In this document: piece after piece, positions 17,624 to 26,231 of the stretch
Position numbering within the stretch: position 1 is the stretch's first letter
How the letters are laid out: every line of letters begins with the position of its first letter
Assembly: GCA_963798855.1 (NCBI GenBank)
Contig: CAWCUU010000003.1
Coordinates: 816,718-880,717 of the forward strand
Length of the DNA stretch: 64,000 bases
From: CAWCUU01 sp963798855
GTDB taxonomy: Bacteria; Gemmatimonadota; Gemmatimonadetes; Longimicrobiales; RSA9
Direction: 5' to 3'
Translations under genes and position numbers: made by a program
Notes under the pieces: generated by a model
The model's input: the letters and a program-made list of their open reading frames with translations, nothing else
What the model was told of the DNA's origin: nothing
Databases searched by the model: none

Positions 17624-18558
17624 CGGCTCCCCCCTCCCGTCCCTTTCTGCTGAACGACGGGGAAGTCGGCGTGCTTCGACCAGTCGTCCATCGAGCCGTC
17701 GTAGAGCCGGGCCTCGTAGCCGAGCAGCCGCGCCGCGAAGACGACCGCGCTGGCCTGCTGTCCAATGTGGCAGTACGCGACGACCGTGTCGCCGGGCTCG
17801 ATGCCCGCCGCGCGAAAGCGCGCCTCCAGCGCCTCGGGCCGGATCATCAGCTCGTCGTCGGCGATCTCGGTGAACGGCAGGCTGATCGCGCCGGGGATGT
17901 GGCCGCGGCGGCCGCTCCCCTCCTCGAGGCCGTCGTAGAACTCGGCGGCTCGCGCGTCGACGAGCTTCGTGTGCGTGCGGCTGCCGATCGCGCGCACGAA
18001 CGCCGCGTCCACCACGCGGTCCAGAGTCGGCCGCGCGGTCAGCCGCCCCTGCGCCGCGGCCGGCACCTCCGCCGTCACGGCCTCGCCGGCTCGCTTCCAC
18101 GCCTGCATCCCGCCGTTCAGCAGCGAGGTTCGCCCGCCGAGCCCCAGGTAGTCCAGCGTGAAGACGACGCGTGTGGATGGCGTCACCCAGTCGTTGCCGT
18201 AGTAGACGACGATGCGACTGCCGTCCGAGATGCCGAGCTTCTCGAGTCGGGCGCGCAGCTCCTCCGCCGGCGGCAGCTCCAGCATCAGCGAGCCGTCCTG
18301 CATGTCGTGCGGGGTGGACACGTCCTTCAGCTGGATGAACCGGGCGCCGGGGATGTGCTCCGCGTCGTACTCGTCCTTCTCGCCCACGTGCAGCAGGACC
18401 AGCTCGGGGTCGTGCAGGTGCGCGGCGAGCCAGTCCACGGTGACGAGCATTGGCGCCGCGCTGGCGGAAGGCGCGGTTTGCGCCGCGGCCGGCGCTGCGC
18501 CGGCGAGCAGCGCGAGTCCGACGCAGAAGCCGCGCGCCGGTGTGCGGATACCGATCAT
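17620..18558 (-). CDS. Exported two-domain sulfurtransferase (thiosulfate/3-mercaptopyruvate type)
   Basis: 312 residues with a signal peptide (FCVGLALLAGAAPAAAQ) and tandem rhodanese domains. The N-terminal domain (VDWLAAHLHDPELVLLHVG, PSTRVVFTLDYLGLGG) lacks a cysteine in its loop (YYGNDWVTP) and is probably structural. The C-terminal domain has the catalytic loop VVAYCHIGQQASA. Being exported, it would act in the periplasm on thiosulfate or persulfides. It starts the metabolic part of the cluster, 141 bp downstream of the response regulator, and is coupled by GTGA to the transporter. Confidence 0.9.
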   Translation of the reverse strand: MIGIRTPARGFCVGLALLAGAAPAAAQTAPSASAAPMLVTVDWLAAHLHDPELVLLHVGEKDEYDAEHIPGARFIQLKDVSTPHDMQDGSLMLELPPAEELRARLEKLGISDGSRIVVYYGNDWVTPSTRVVFTLDYLGLGGRTSLLNGGMQAWKRAGEAVTAEVPAAAQGRLTARPTLDRVVDAAFVRAIGSRTHTKLVDARAAEFYDGLEEGSGRRGHIPGAISLPFTEIADDELMIRPEALEARFRAAGIEPGDTVVAYCHIGQQASAVVFAARLLGYEARLYDGSMDDWSKHADFPVVQQKGTGGGSR

Positions 18559-18699
18559 GGGGAGCCTCCCGGTTCGTATGCGCTGACCGTCGCGACCCGA
18601 TCAGGGCCGCGTCCACTTCCCAACGCTACGTCGCGGCGACTCTTCGGAGATGGAGCGGGCGTGCGCCAACTGTGCGAGAAGTGTGAGAGGGTCGACGGC

Positions 18700-19383
18700 T
18701 CAGGCCTCGAAGCGGTAGCCGGCCTTCCAGACGGTGAGGAAGTGGCGCGGCTCGGCGCTGTCCTCCTCGAGCTTGCGACGCAGCTCGGCGACGTGCGAGT
18801 CCACGGTGCGCGTGAGCACCATCCCGCGGTGGCCCCATACCTCCTTGAGCAGCTCGACCCGGCTGGCGACGGCGCCCTCGCGACGCACCAGCGCGAGCAT
18901 CAGGTCGTACGCCTTCGGCGTCAGCGTCACCGGCTCGCCGGCGCGCGTCACCTGCCTCGCCGCCGTGTCGACGACGACGTCGCCGAACTCAATGCGCTCG
19001 CGGGCGCCGTCGCCGCCGCCACGCCGGGCGAGCAGGGCCTCCACGCGCGCGAGCAGCTCGAGCAGCCGGAACGGCTTCGTCACGTACTGATCCGCGCGCA
19101 GCCGGAATCCCTGCACCTTGTCCGACTCCTCGCCCTTCGCGGAGAGGATGAGCACGGGCGCGTCCAGACCCTCCGCCCGCAGCGTGCGCAGCACCTGGAA
19201 GCCGTCGGGGCCGGGCAGCATGAGGTCGAGGATGACGAGGTCCGGCGGGCGCTCGCGCGCGTGGTCGAGCGCCTCGTCGCCCCGCGCGGCGCGCGTCACC
19301 TCGTAGCCTTCGAGCTCGAGGTTGTAGACCAGGCCGTCGGCGAGGTCGTCATTGTCCTCGACGACGAGGATGTGCGCGTTCAC
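18700..19383 (-). CDS. OmpR/PhoB-family response regulator
   Basis: 227 residues: receiver domain with acidic pocket VVEDNDD and phospho-acceptor Asp in LVILDLMLPGPDG, K in YVTKPF, and a winged-helix DNA-binding domain (LTPKAYDLMLALVRREG, RTVDSHVAELRRKLEED, GYRFEA). GTG at 19381-19383 overlaps the kinase stop by 4 bases. By position it is the likely regulator of the sulfur genes downstream, an inference since no binding site is identifiable. Confidence 0.94.
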   Translation of the reverse strand: MNAHILVVEDNDDLADGLVYNLELEGYEVTRAARGDEALDHARERPPDLVILDLMLPGPDGFQVLRTLRAEGLDAPVLILSAKGEESDKVQGFRLRADQYVTKPFRLLELLARVEALLARRGGGDGARERIEFGDVVVDTAARQVTRAGEPVTLTPKAYDLMLALVRREGAVASRVELLKEVWGHRGMVLTRTVDSHVAELRRKLEEDSAEPRHFLTVWKAGYRFEA

Positions 19384-21104
19384 GGTCCCTGCTCCGCGGG
19401 CAGGGCGATGACGAAGCGGGCGCCGCCGCCCGGCGCGTCTTCGACCCCGACGCTGCCGCCGTGGCGCTGCACGATCTCGCGGACGACGGCGAGTCCGATG
19501 CCGCTGCCCGCGACCGAGCCCTTCCCCGTGCTGCCGCGCCGGAACGGCTCCCAGATCGCGCGCCGCTCGCCGGCCGGGACGCCGGGCCCGGCGTCGCTGA
19601 CCGCGATCTCGACGACGCCGTTCCGCCGCTCCACGGCCACCGCGATCCGCTGCCCTTCCGGCCCGTACTTCGCCGCGTTGTCCAGCAGGTTGGCGAAGAC
19701 CTGGCGCAGCTCCTCGGGCACGACCCGCGCGATGACGCCGGCTTCGGCATCCACGGACACGTCCATGCTGCGGGCGTGCGCCAGCGGCTCGAACGCGGCC
19801 ACGGCCGAGCGCGCCTCCTCGGCGACGTCGGTCGGAGCCGGCGCCGGCCGCTGCGCTCCGCGCACGGCCCGGTCGAAGTACAGCACGTTGTCGACGAGCG
19901 ACCCCAGCCGGAGCGTCTCGCGGTCGATCGTCTCCAGCGCCCGTTCCCGCTGTGCCTCGGTGCGGAAACGTCCGAGGCGCAGAGTCTCGAGATAGAGACG
20001 CACCTGTGCGAGCGGCGTACGCAGCTCGTGCGAGACGCTGGAGACGAAGTCGGCGCGGGCGCGCGTGAGCTCGGCGGAGCGGCGCATCTGCGTCGCGGCG
20101 GCGGCGGCGAGGATGACCGCGAGCAGCAGCAGCCCGCCGAGCACCGGCAGCCGTGAAGTCGGCAGCCCGCCGATCAGCAGGTCGCGCGCGGCCGTGGCGG
20201 GCAGGCCGGCACGCACGACGAGGCCGCCGCTGAAGTCGGGCAGCGCCGCCTCGGCGGTCCACCGCCCGCCCGGCGGAGGATCCGTGACGAACAGTGGCTC
20301 GCCCGCCTTCGTGCGGACGGAGGACGCGACGCTCACGCCGTCCGGCGCCCGCGCGACGAGCGACGACGGCAGCAGGCTGTCGCGCGCGACGCTGGCCAGC
20401 AGCGCCCGCGTCGTCGGCGCGTCGAGCGTAACGGCGTAGAGCAGCGTATCGCCCCACGCGGTCGGCATCAGCGTATAGCCGATCAGGCCGGGCCCCGCGG
20501 CGGTCGGCCGCACGACCACGCCGAGCCCCCATCCCTGCCGGTACGTCGTTCGCGCGTCGCGCGTGAGCGCCGAGACCAGCTCCATCCGCTCGTCCAGCGG
20601 GACCGCTCGCAAGCTGGCCGTACGCGCGTCCATCAGGGGCACGAGACCGGATACCGAGGCGTCCACCACGACGCCGGTCCCGTGGCCGGCGTACAGATTC
20701 GGAAGAACCTCGAGCGAATCGCGTCCGAGCGTCAGCACGAGGAACGCCGACGGCGGCCACTCGCTGCGGTGGCAGTAGCAGTCGTAGTCCCAGGACAGGT
20801 TGTGCGCGACGTCCTCCGCGCGCGGAACCGGCGGCGTGCGGTGCACGCTGCCGCCCATGTGCTCGGGCGCCAGCATCCCCCAGAAGAGCTGCTCGATCTC
20901 GCGCTGAGAGCGCTGCTCGAGCGCCCACGCCGCGAACGACGCGTAGTCGCGCAGCGTCTCGTCGGCGGTGACGCGCTCGGAACGGACCGCCCGCGCCGCC
21001 TCCCACACGGCCGCGCCGGTGATGGCGATCGTCGCCAGCATCAGCAGCGCCGGCCAGCGCACGGGACCGGATCCGGACCGCGAGTCGAAGAAGCGCATGC
21101 TCAA
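19380..21104 (-). CDS. Membrane sensor histidine kinase
   Basis: 574 residues. One N-terminal helix (WPALLMLATIAITGAAVWEA), a roughly 280-residue periplasmic domain with the unusual DYDCYCHRSEWPP cysteine/histidine segment (about 106-118), a second helix (LPVLGGLLLLAVILAAAAAT), then HisKA (SVSHELRTPLAQVRLYLETL, His about 359) and HATPase (NLLDNAAKYGPEG, DAGPGVPAGE, GSGIGLAVV). The Cys/His patch in the sensor could bind metal or react with thiols, which would suit control of sulfur genes; that is inference. The promoter must lie in the repeat-rich interval upstream. Confidence 0.93.
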   Translation of the reverse strand: MSMRFFDSRSGSGPVRWPALLMLATIAITGAAVWEAARAVRSERVTADETLRDYASFAAWALEQRSQREIEQLFWGMLAPEHMGGSVHRTPPVPRAEDVAHNLSWDYDCYCHRSEWPPSAFLVLTLGRDSLEVLPNLYAGHGTGVVVDASVSGLVPLMDARTASLRAVPLDERMELVSALTRDARTTYRQGWGLGVVVRPTAAGPGLIGYTLMPTAWGDTLLYAVTLDAPTTRALLASVARDSLLPSSLVARAPDGVSVASSVRTKAGEPLFVTDPPPGGRWTAEAALPDFSGGLVVRAGLPATAARDLLIGGLPTSRLPVLGGLLLLAVILAAAAATQMRRSAELTRARADFVSSVSHELRTPLAQVRLYLETLRLGRFRTEAQRERALETIDRETLRLGSLVDNVLYFDRAVRGAQRPAPAPTDVAEEARSAVAAFEPLAHARSMDVSVDAEAGVIARVVPEELRQVFANLLDNAAKYGPEGQRIAVAVERRNGVVEIAVSDAGPGVPAGERRAIWEPFRRGSTGKGSVAGSGIGLAVVREIVQRHGGSVGVEDAPGGGARFVIALPAEQGP

Positions 21105-21167
21105 GGATGCGTCCGACGGGCCGGTGGGTGAAGAGATGGATGTGAGAGAGTTGTGCGGGATTGACTG

Positions 21168-21246
21168 CGAGGCGCTACCTGAAGGCGCTGACTGAAGGCG
21201 CTACCTGAAGGCGCTACCTGAAGGCGCTACCTGAAGGCGCCTGCCT
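21168..21246. repeat. 13-bp tandem array upstream of the sensor kinase
   Basis: About five to six copies of gaaggcgctacct run from 21181 to 21246, the first with a 2-base variation (gctgact) and the last degenerate (gcctgcct). The period is 13, so it is not coding. It lies 65-140 bases upstream of the kinase start, in or near its promoter. Confidence 0.85.
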
Positions 21247-21276
21247 CCAACGCCTTGCCGTGAGCGCCTCGCTTCC

Positions 21277-21332
21277 AGCGCCTCGCCGTCAGCGCCTCGC
21301 CGTCAGCGCCTCGCCGTCAGCGCCTCGCCGTC
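21277..21332. repeat. 14-bp tandem array overlapping the end of a membrane-protein gene
   Basis: Four perfect copies of agcgcctcgccgtc (21277-21290, 21291-21304, 21305-21318, 21319-21332), with degenerate copies from about 21245. The last copy supplies the C-terminal codons and stop of the membrane-protein gene, so array growth has probably rewritten that gene's end. The core gcgcct is the reverse complement of the aggcgc of the neighbouring 13-bp array, so the two arrays can pair. Confidence 0.88.
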
Positions 21333-21613
21333 CGGTTCCAGATCCGGCCGAGCTGGTGGCCGACGACGAAGACCGCGGAGTCGAGGAGCGCGTTGGACAA
21401 CACCTCCGGCCCCGACGTCCGGAAGAAGGACTGGCCCCAGTCGCGGCGCTCGAACACCTGCTCGGCCACTTCGTAGACGACCGACGCGCCGACGGCCCAG
21501 CGCAGCGGCACCTCGACCAGACCGAGCGCGAGGCCGGTCGCGAAATGAACGACGGTCCAGGGATCGGCCGCCGCCCGGTTCTGTTGAGCTTTCCGCGTCG
21601 CGACGATTCGCAT
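21317..21613 (-). CDS. Small membrane protein of unknown function
   Basis: 98 residues with predicted helices at WTVVHFATGLALGLVEVPLR, AVGASVVYEVAEQVF and LLDSAVFVVGHQLGRI, and the connecting loop RRDWGQSFFRTSGPEVLSN. I recognise the pattern (His and Glu in helices, GQSFF-SGPE loop) from uncharacterised bacterial membrane proteins but cannot name a family. Start at ATG 21611-21613 or 6 codons upstream. Its last codons come from the 14-bp tandem array. Confidence 0.65.
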   Translation of the reverse strand: MRIVATRKAQQNRAAADPWTVVHFATGLALGLVEVPLRWAVGASVVYEVAEQVFERRDWGQSFFRTSGPEVLSNALLDSAVFVVGHQLGRIWNRTARR

Positions 21614-21752
21614 GCCACTCACCGTGCACACACGGGATGCCGCATCGTCGACGGCACCTCAGCCTCGCCCGCCGAGCAGCGTCGCCTTCGACGGGATCCG
21701 GGCCTCCAGCTTCGAAGTCGAATCGAAGCACCGTTGCCGTTGCCGCGTTCCC

Positions 21753-22361
21753 TCACGCCGTCTCCTCCGGCATTCTCGCCGGGTCCCCGGCCGGCAGCAC
21801 GTCGATCGCCCAGTCGGCCCGCTTCCACCCCGGCACCGGCGGCCGGTGCTCCGCGCGCGGTACGTAGACCGACCGCTCCACCAGCGCGTAGTGGTGGATG
21901 TAGCGAGGGCAGTTCGGGTAGATCCGGGCCGCGGTCACCTCGACGAGGAACTGCGCCCCTGGATACGCGCCCATCAGCTCGTGGTCCGGCACCACCTCCG
22001 CCGTGCCCTCGACGCGCATGCGCCGCTGCCGCTCGAAATCCAGGAACAGCAGCCCGACCCACGGGTTCGCGAGCACGTTGCCCATCGACAGGTACATGCC
22101 GTTTCCGTCGTAGTTCGGAAATACCAAGCGCCGCTCGTCGACGACGCGGACGAAGCCCGGGGCGCCGCCCTTGTACGAGCACGTCGGCCTGCCGTGCTCG
22201 TCGGCGCTCGCGAGGAAGAACATGTCGAGCCGCTCGACGAAGTCCCGGTCGTCAGGGGTGAAGCGGTCGTGGACCTTCACCGCCTCGAGTCGGTCCGCCA
22301 GTCGCCGCGTGTCGAACCGGTCCTGCAGCGTGCGACTACCCGAATGATAGAGCCCGGACAT
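21753..22361 (-). CDS. Pyridoxamine 5'-phosphate oxidase-family flavoprotein
   Basis: 202 residues of the FMN split-barrel type: VERLDMFFLASADEHGRPTC, RRLVFPNYDGNGMYLSMGN, NPWVGLLFLDFERQRRMRVE and the C-terminal YPNCPRYIHHYALVERS. These longer, general PNPOx proteins reduce or bind F420/FMN-linked substrates and are not the biosynthetic PdxH. ATG 22359-22361 is preceded by GGGAGGCGCC, which decides the start against a 42-codon upstream extension. Monocistronic. Confidence 0.88.
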   Translation of the reverse strand: MSGLYHSGSRTLQDRFDTRRLADRLEAVKVHDRFTPDDRDFVERLDMFFLASADEHGRPTCSYKGGAPGFVRVVDERRLVFPNYDGNGMYLSMGNVLANPWVGLLFLDFERQRRMRVEGTAEVVPDHELMGAYPGAQFLVEVTAARIYPNCPRYIHHYALVERSVYVPRAEHRPPVPGWKRADWAIDVLPAGDPARMPEETA

Positions 22362-22700
22362 GGCGCCTCCCGTTCTGGGTCGCTCCCCACCCTCGCCCTC
22401 TCCCTCACCGCAGCCCTGCAATGATGATCCGGCCGCGCGACCGGTGGCAACAGCGCTCGTGGTGACGAGCCGACTCGGCCGGATCATCGACCGCGCCCGC
22501 CCGCTGTACCGCCGAGATCTTCATCACCGTCCGCACGCTGGCTCGACGTGGCCCGGCGTTCGAGGCGTCCCCGCCGGCGCCCGCCGGCGGCAGCCCCGTC
22601 GCCGAACGAAGCACGAAGAACATCTCCCGGCCCCTCGTTCGGCGCCGAACCAGACCGTATACTCACTCTCTCACATCACCGAATCCCGTGAGGCACCACA
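22362..22700. other. Divergent intergenic region
   Basis: 339 bp between the leftward PNPOx gene and the rightward DinB gene. No gene, repeat array or strong hairpin seen; promoters of both genes must lie here (tcaccgaatc/cgtatactcac near 22655-22680 is the most AT-rich stretch). Confidence 0.3.
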
Positions 22701-23196
22701 ATGACCATCGCCGAAACGCTGAAGGAGCTGGAGCAGGAAGCCGCATCCACCCGCCGCGCGCTGGAGCGCGTCCCCGGAGATCGGCTCGACTGGAAGCCCC
22801 ACGCCGAAATCGATGAGCCTCGGGCAGCTCGCGATGCACATCGCCTCCCTGCCCGGCGCGATCGCCGGGCTTTCGCAGCAGGAGCGGTTCGAAGCGCCGG
22901 GCGACATCCCCCGCCCCGGCGCCGCCGGCACCGCCGAAATCCTCGACACGCTCGCGGAGAGCCTCGCCCGCGCCCGGGACATACTCGGCTCCATGACCGA
23001 CGAAGATCTCGCCATCCCCTGGCGCATGACGCACGGCGACACCGAGCTCATGGCCATCACCCGCGGCGAGCTGATCCGCACGGTGATGCTCAACCACTGG
23101 TACCACCACCGCGGCCAGCTCACCGTCTACCTGCGCGAGCTGGACGTGCCGCTCCCCGCGATCTACGGCTCGAGCGCCGACGAGCGACCGTTCTGA
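22701..23196 (+). CDS. DinB-family four-helix protein, frame broken once
   Basis: DinB/YfiT-type metal-binding helical bundle of about 165 residues: MTIAETLKELEQEAASTRR, LDWKPH, then MSLGQLAMHIASLPGAI, and the C-terminal LNHWYHHRGQLTVYLREL, whose histidines with the first HIA form the metal triad. An extra base at about 22803 interrupts the frame; removing it gives KPHPKSMSLGQLAMHIA, exactly the family sequence. Probably a thiol-dependent or damage-related enzyme of unknown substrate. Confidence 0.87.
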
Positions 23197-23352
23197 AAGG
23201 ATTGCGCGGACGCGGGGGCGGGCGCGAGCGCGACCCGCCCAGCGCCCTGGCGAAGCCCCCCATCTCCCCTCACATTCCCCGGGACCGACGCGCGGCCCGC
23301 TCCTGCGATCTCCCGTGCGCCCGCGACATCTCCCCGCGACCCTTCGATCGCC

Positions 23353-25408
23353 ATGCCGTCGACCCGCATCGCCCACCGGATCGCCATCGCCGCCACGCTG
23401 CTCGGGCTCTTCCCGCTCGCCGCCATCGCCCAGCAGCCGCGCCCCGCGCAGCCGCGCCAGGCCGAGGACCCGCGCGCCGCGCAGACGGAGAAGCCGCCGC
23501 TGCACGGCAGCCACTGGGTCGCGATCACCGGCAAGCCGCTCTCCGCGACCGCCGGCGCGATGACCTTCGCGAAGGGCGGCAACGCCGTCGACGCGGCCGC
23601 CGCGATGCTCGCCGCCGGCTGCACGATGTGGGACACGCTCTCCTGCGGCGGCGAGACGCAGGCGCTGATCTACGACCCGCACCAGAAGAAGGTGATCGGC
23701 ATCGACGCGCTCGGCGTCGCGCCCATCGGGAGCCACCGCGAAGTTCTACCAGAGCAAGGGCTACCGCTTCCCGCCCGAGTACGGCCCGCTCGCCGCGGTC
23801 ACGCCCGGCACCGTCGGCGGACTGCTGACGATGCTCGCGGAGTACGGCACGCTCTCGCTGAAGGACGTGCTCGCGCCCGCGATCCAGATGGCCGACGGCT
23901 ACCCGATGGAGGCGCAGCTCTCGCGCACCATCGACCACAACAAGGACTGGCTCGAGAAGTGGAAGTACTCGCGCGAGGTGATGCTGCCGAACGCCGGCGA
24001 CGCGCCGGAGCCCGGACAGATCTTCGTGCAGAAGGACCTCGCCGCGACCTGGCGCAAGCTCGTCGACGCCGAGCAGCAGGCGCTCGAGGCCGGCAAGACC
24101 CGCAAGGAGGCGATCTACGCCGCCTACGACCGCTTCTACAAGGGCGACATCGCGCAGGAGCTCGTGCGCGGCGTGCAGGAGGAGGGCGGCCTGTTCACGA
24201 TGAAGGACCTCGCCGACTGGAAGGTCCGCATCGAGGAGCCGCTGCACACCTCCTACAAGGGCATCGAGGTCTACAAGCTCCCGATCTGGCAGCAAGGCCC
24301 GGTCATGCTGCAGACGCTGAACCTGCTCGAGAACGTCGATGACCTGAAGGGCACAGGGCTACAACTCCGCGCGCTACATCCACACGCTCTACCAGGCGAT
24401 GAACCTCGCCTACGCCGACCGCGACTTCTACTACGGCGACCCCTACTTCCCGCCCGCGGAGCCGGTGAAGGGGCTGCTGTCGAAGGAGTACGCGAAGTCC
24501 CGCTTCGCGACCATCGACTGGGATCACAACGACCCGAACGTGAAGCCCGGCGACCCGTATGCCTTCCAGGACGGCACGAACCCGTTCCCGAAGCTGCTCG
24601 CCGAATGGGACCCGCAGAGCTTCGTGCCGACAGGACACCGCGAACGTGAGCGGCCAGCAGGACAAGCCCCCGGCCGCGCGGGACTCCTCCGGCTCCGGCC
24701 GGGCCGCCTCCGCCCCGCGCCCGCGCGGGGGCCGGGGCGGGCGGGGGAGGACCGCATGTCCGGCGCCGCCGAGTTCATTCCCGACGATGCGACCGCCGCC
24801 GACTCCGCCTTCGACGAGAGCTTCTACGCCGGCACGACGTCCATCGAGGCGGCGGATGAGGAGGGCTGGGTCGTCTCGATCACGCCGAGCGGCGGCTGGG
24901 TGCCCGCGGTCATCGCCGGCCACACCGGCATCGGCCTGAGCGAGCGCGCGCAGAGCTTCGTCACGCGACCCGAGGACGGCCCCTACAACGTGATCGAGCC
25001 CGGCAAGCGCCCGCGCGTCACGCTCACGCCAACAATCGCGCTCAAGGACGGCGCGCCCTACCTCGCCTTCGCCGTGCAGGGCGGCGACACCCAGGACCAG
25101 AACCTCCTGCAGTTCTTCCTGAACGTCGTCGAGTTCGGCATGACCGTGCAGCAGGCCGTCGAGGCGCCGAACATCAACAGCGAGCAGATGCGCTCCTCGT
25201 TCGGCATGCACGAGAGCGGCCCGGGCACATGGTCGCGGCGACGTCGTTCCCCGACTCCACGCGCAGGCGCTCGAGCCGCATGGGCTACACGCTGCGCTCC
25301 GTCCCGCGCACGTCCGGCCCGATCAACGCGATCTTCTTCGACGCCGCCCACCACACCCTGTGGGGCGGCTCCTCCAACCACGGCGAGGACTACGGCATCG
25401 CGTGGTGA
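23353..25408 (+). CDS. Secreted gamma-glutamyltransferase (GGT), several frame breaks
   Basis: Exported N-terminal-nucleophile hydrolase. Signal peptide ATLLGLFPLAAIA; large-subunit signatures AKGGNAVDAAAAMLAAGCTM and SCGGETQALIYD; small subunit starting at the catalytic Thr in AGTTSIEAADEEGWVVS, then GIGLSERAQSFV, FNVVEFGMTVQQAVEAPN-type core and the end WGGSSNHGEDYGIAW. Frame breaks lie near 23730 (extra G), 24355 (extra G), about 24632 (extra A), about 24720-24750 in a G-run (frame restored) and about 25228. Between subunits there is an unusual Pro/Arg/Gly-rich insert. The family cleaves glutathione and other gamma-glutamyl compounds in the periplasm. Confidence 0.88.
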
Positions 25409-25703
25409 GCACGCCGAGAAGGTAGCGAGGGCGCGAAGAACGGAAGTCTCACCGCGGAGCACGCGGAGGACGCAGAGGAATCGCGGGAATCACGACTCGC
25501 GGCAATTCATGAAAAACAAAACAATTTCTATGATTGAGAGTCGCGTCGCGCCGCGCCCTCGACGCAGCCCTCTGCGCTCTCCGCGCTCTCGGCGGTAACT
25601 GCCGTTCTCCGCGCACTCCGCGGTGCAATGCCGTTCTCCGCGCACTCCGCGGTGCAATGCCGTTCTCCGCGCACTCCGCGGTGCAATGTCGTTCGCCGCG
25701 CGC
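25409..25703. repeat. 29-bp tandem repeat and AT-rich island between GGT and plug lipoproteins
   Basis: Three near-identical 29-bp units start at 25601, 25630 and 25659 with a fourth partial at 25688; each contains ctccgcgcactccgcggtg. A degenerate cousin (accgcggagcacgcggagga) lies in opposite orientation at about 25452-25471. Between them, 25497-25540 is strikingly AT-rich (aaaacaaaacaatttc). Not coding. The ends of both flanking genes face this interval, so it may serve as a terminator or be a repeat element. Confidence 0.8.
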
Positions 25704-26165
25704 TCATCGCTTCGTCGTGATGACGATGACCCCCGCCGCTCCGCGCACTCCATACCCTCCTGCGTCCTTCAGAACGTCGATGCGCTCGATCTCCTGAGGC
25801 TCGAGCCCGGCCAGGGCTCCGATCGAGCCGGCAGCGACGCCATCGATCACGACGAGCGGCTCGTTGTGGCCCGAGAAGCTGCTCGTGCCGCGGATCCGGA
25901 TCGTGTAATCTCCACCCCTGCGCGTCACCTCGACGCCAGGGATCCTGGCGAGGATCTGCTCCACGCGAGTGTAGTGCGTGTTGCGCAGATCCTCCGCGGT
26001 GATGCTGCCGACCGCGCCCGCGACCATCGCCGGTCGCCGCGCCGCGGCACCGGCCGTCGACGCCGTGTCCGCTTCCGCCCCCTGTCGCGCCGCCCGGTTG
26101 CCGCTGCACGCCCCGGCGGCGAGCACCAGCAACGCCGCGCCGATCCCTCGCGCTCCCCCTCTCAT
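25704..26165 (-). CDS. Plug-only TonB-receptor-like lipoprotein
   Basis: 153 residues: lipobox signal (LLVLAAGACSGN, Cys20), then a lone plug domain, AVGSITAEDLRNTHYTRVEQ, LARIPGVEV, YTIRIRGTSSFSGHNEPLVV, ERIDVLKDAG, GVRGAAGVIVITTKR. The 22-strand barrel that normally follows is missing and the gene stops right after the ITTKR end of the plug, so it is complete, not truncated. A membrane-anchored plug cannot form a channel; it may interact with TonB, a SusC-type receptor or a substrate. It is a paralogue of the next gene. Confidence 0.88.
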   Translation of the reverse strand: MRGGARGIGAALLVLAAGACSGNRAARQGAEADTASTAGAAARRPAMVAGAVGSITAEDLRNTHYTRVEQILARIPGVEVTRRGGDYTIRIRGTSSFSGHNEPLVVIDGVAAGSIGALAGLEPQEIERIDVLKDAGGYGVRGAAGVIVITTKR

Positions 26166-26231
26166 GGCGCCTCCCCGATCAGGTTGGCACGAACATCACC
26201 GCCTGTGGTGCAGAACCCGCTCACCGCGCTC

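Noticed and set aside
16997..18616. 539-residue single protein for sulfurtransferase plus YedE
   Set aside because: The first part is the sulfurtransferase read out of frame; the YedE half starts at GTG 17623.
18700..21006. 768-codon fused frame covering kinase and regulator
   Set aside because: Only the last 227 codons are a real protein (response regulator); the rest is an out-of-frame reading of the kinase.
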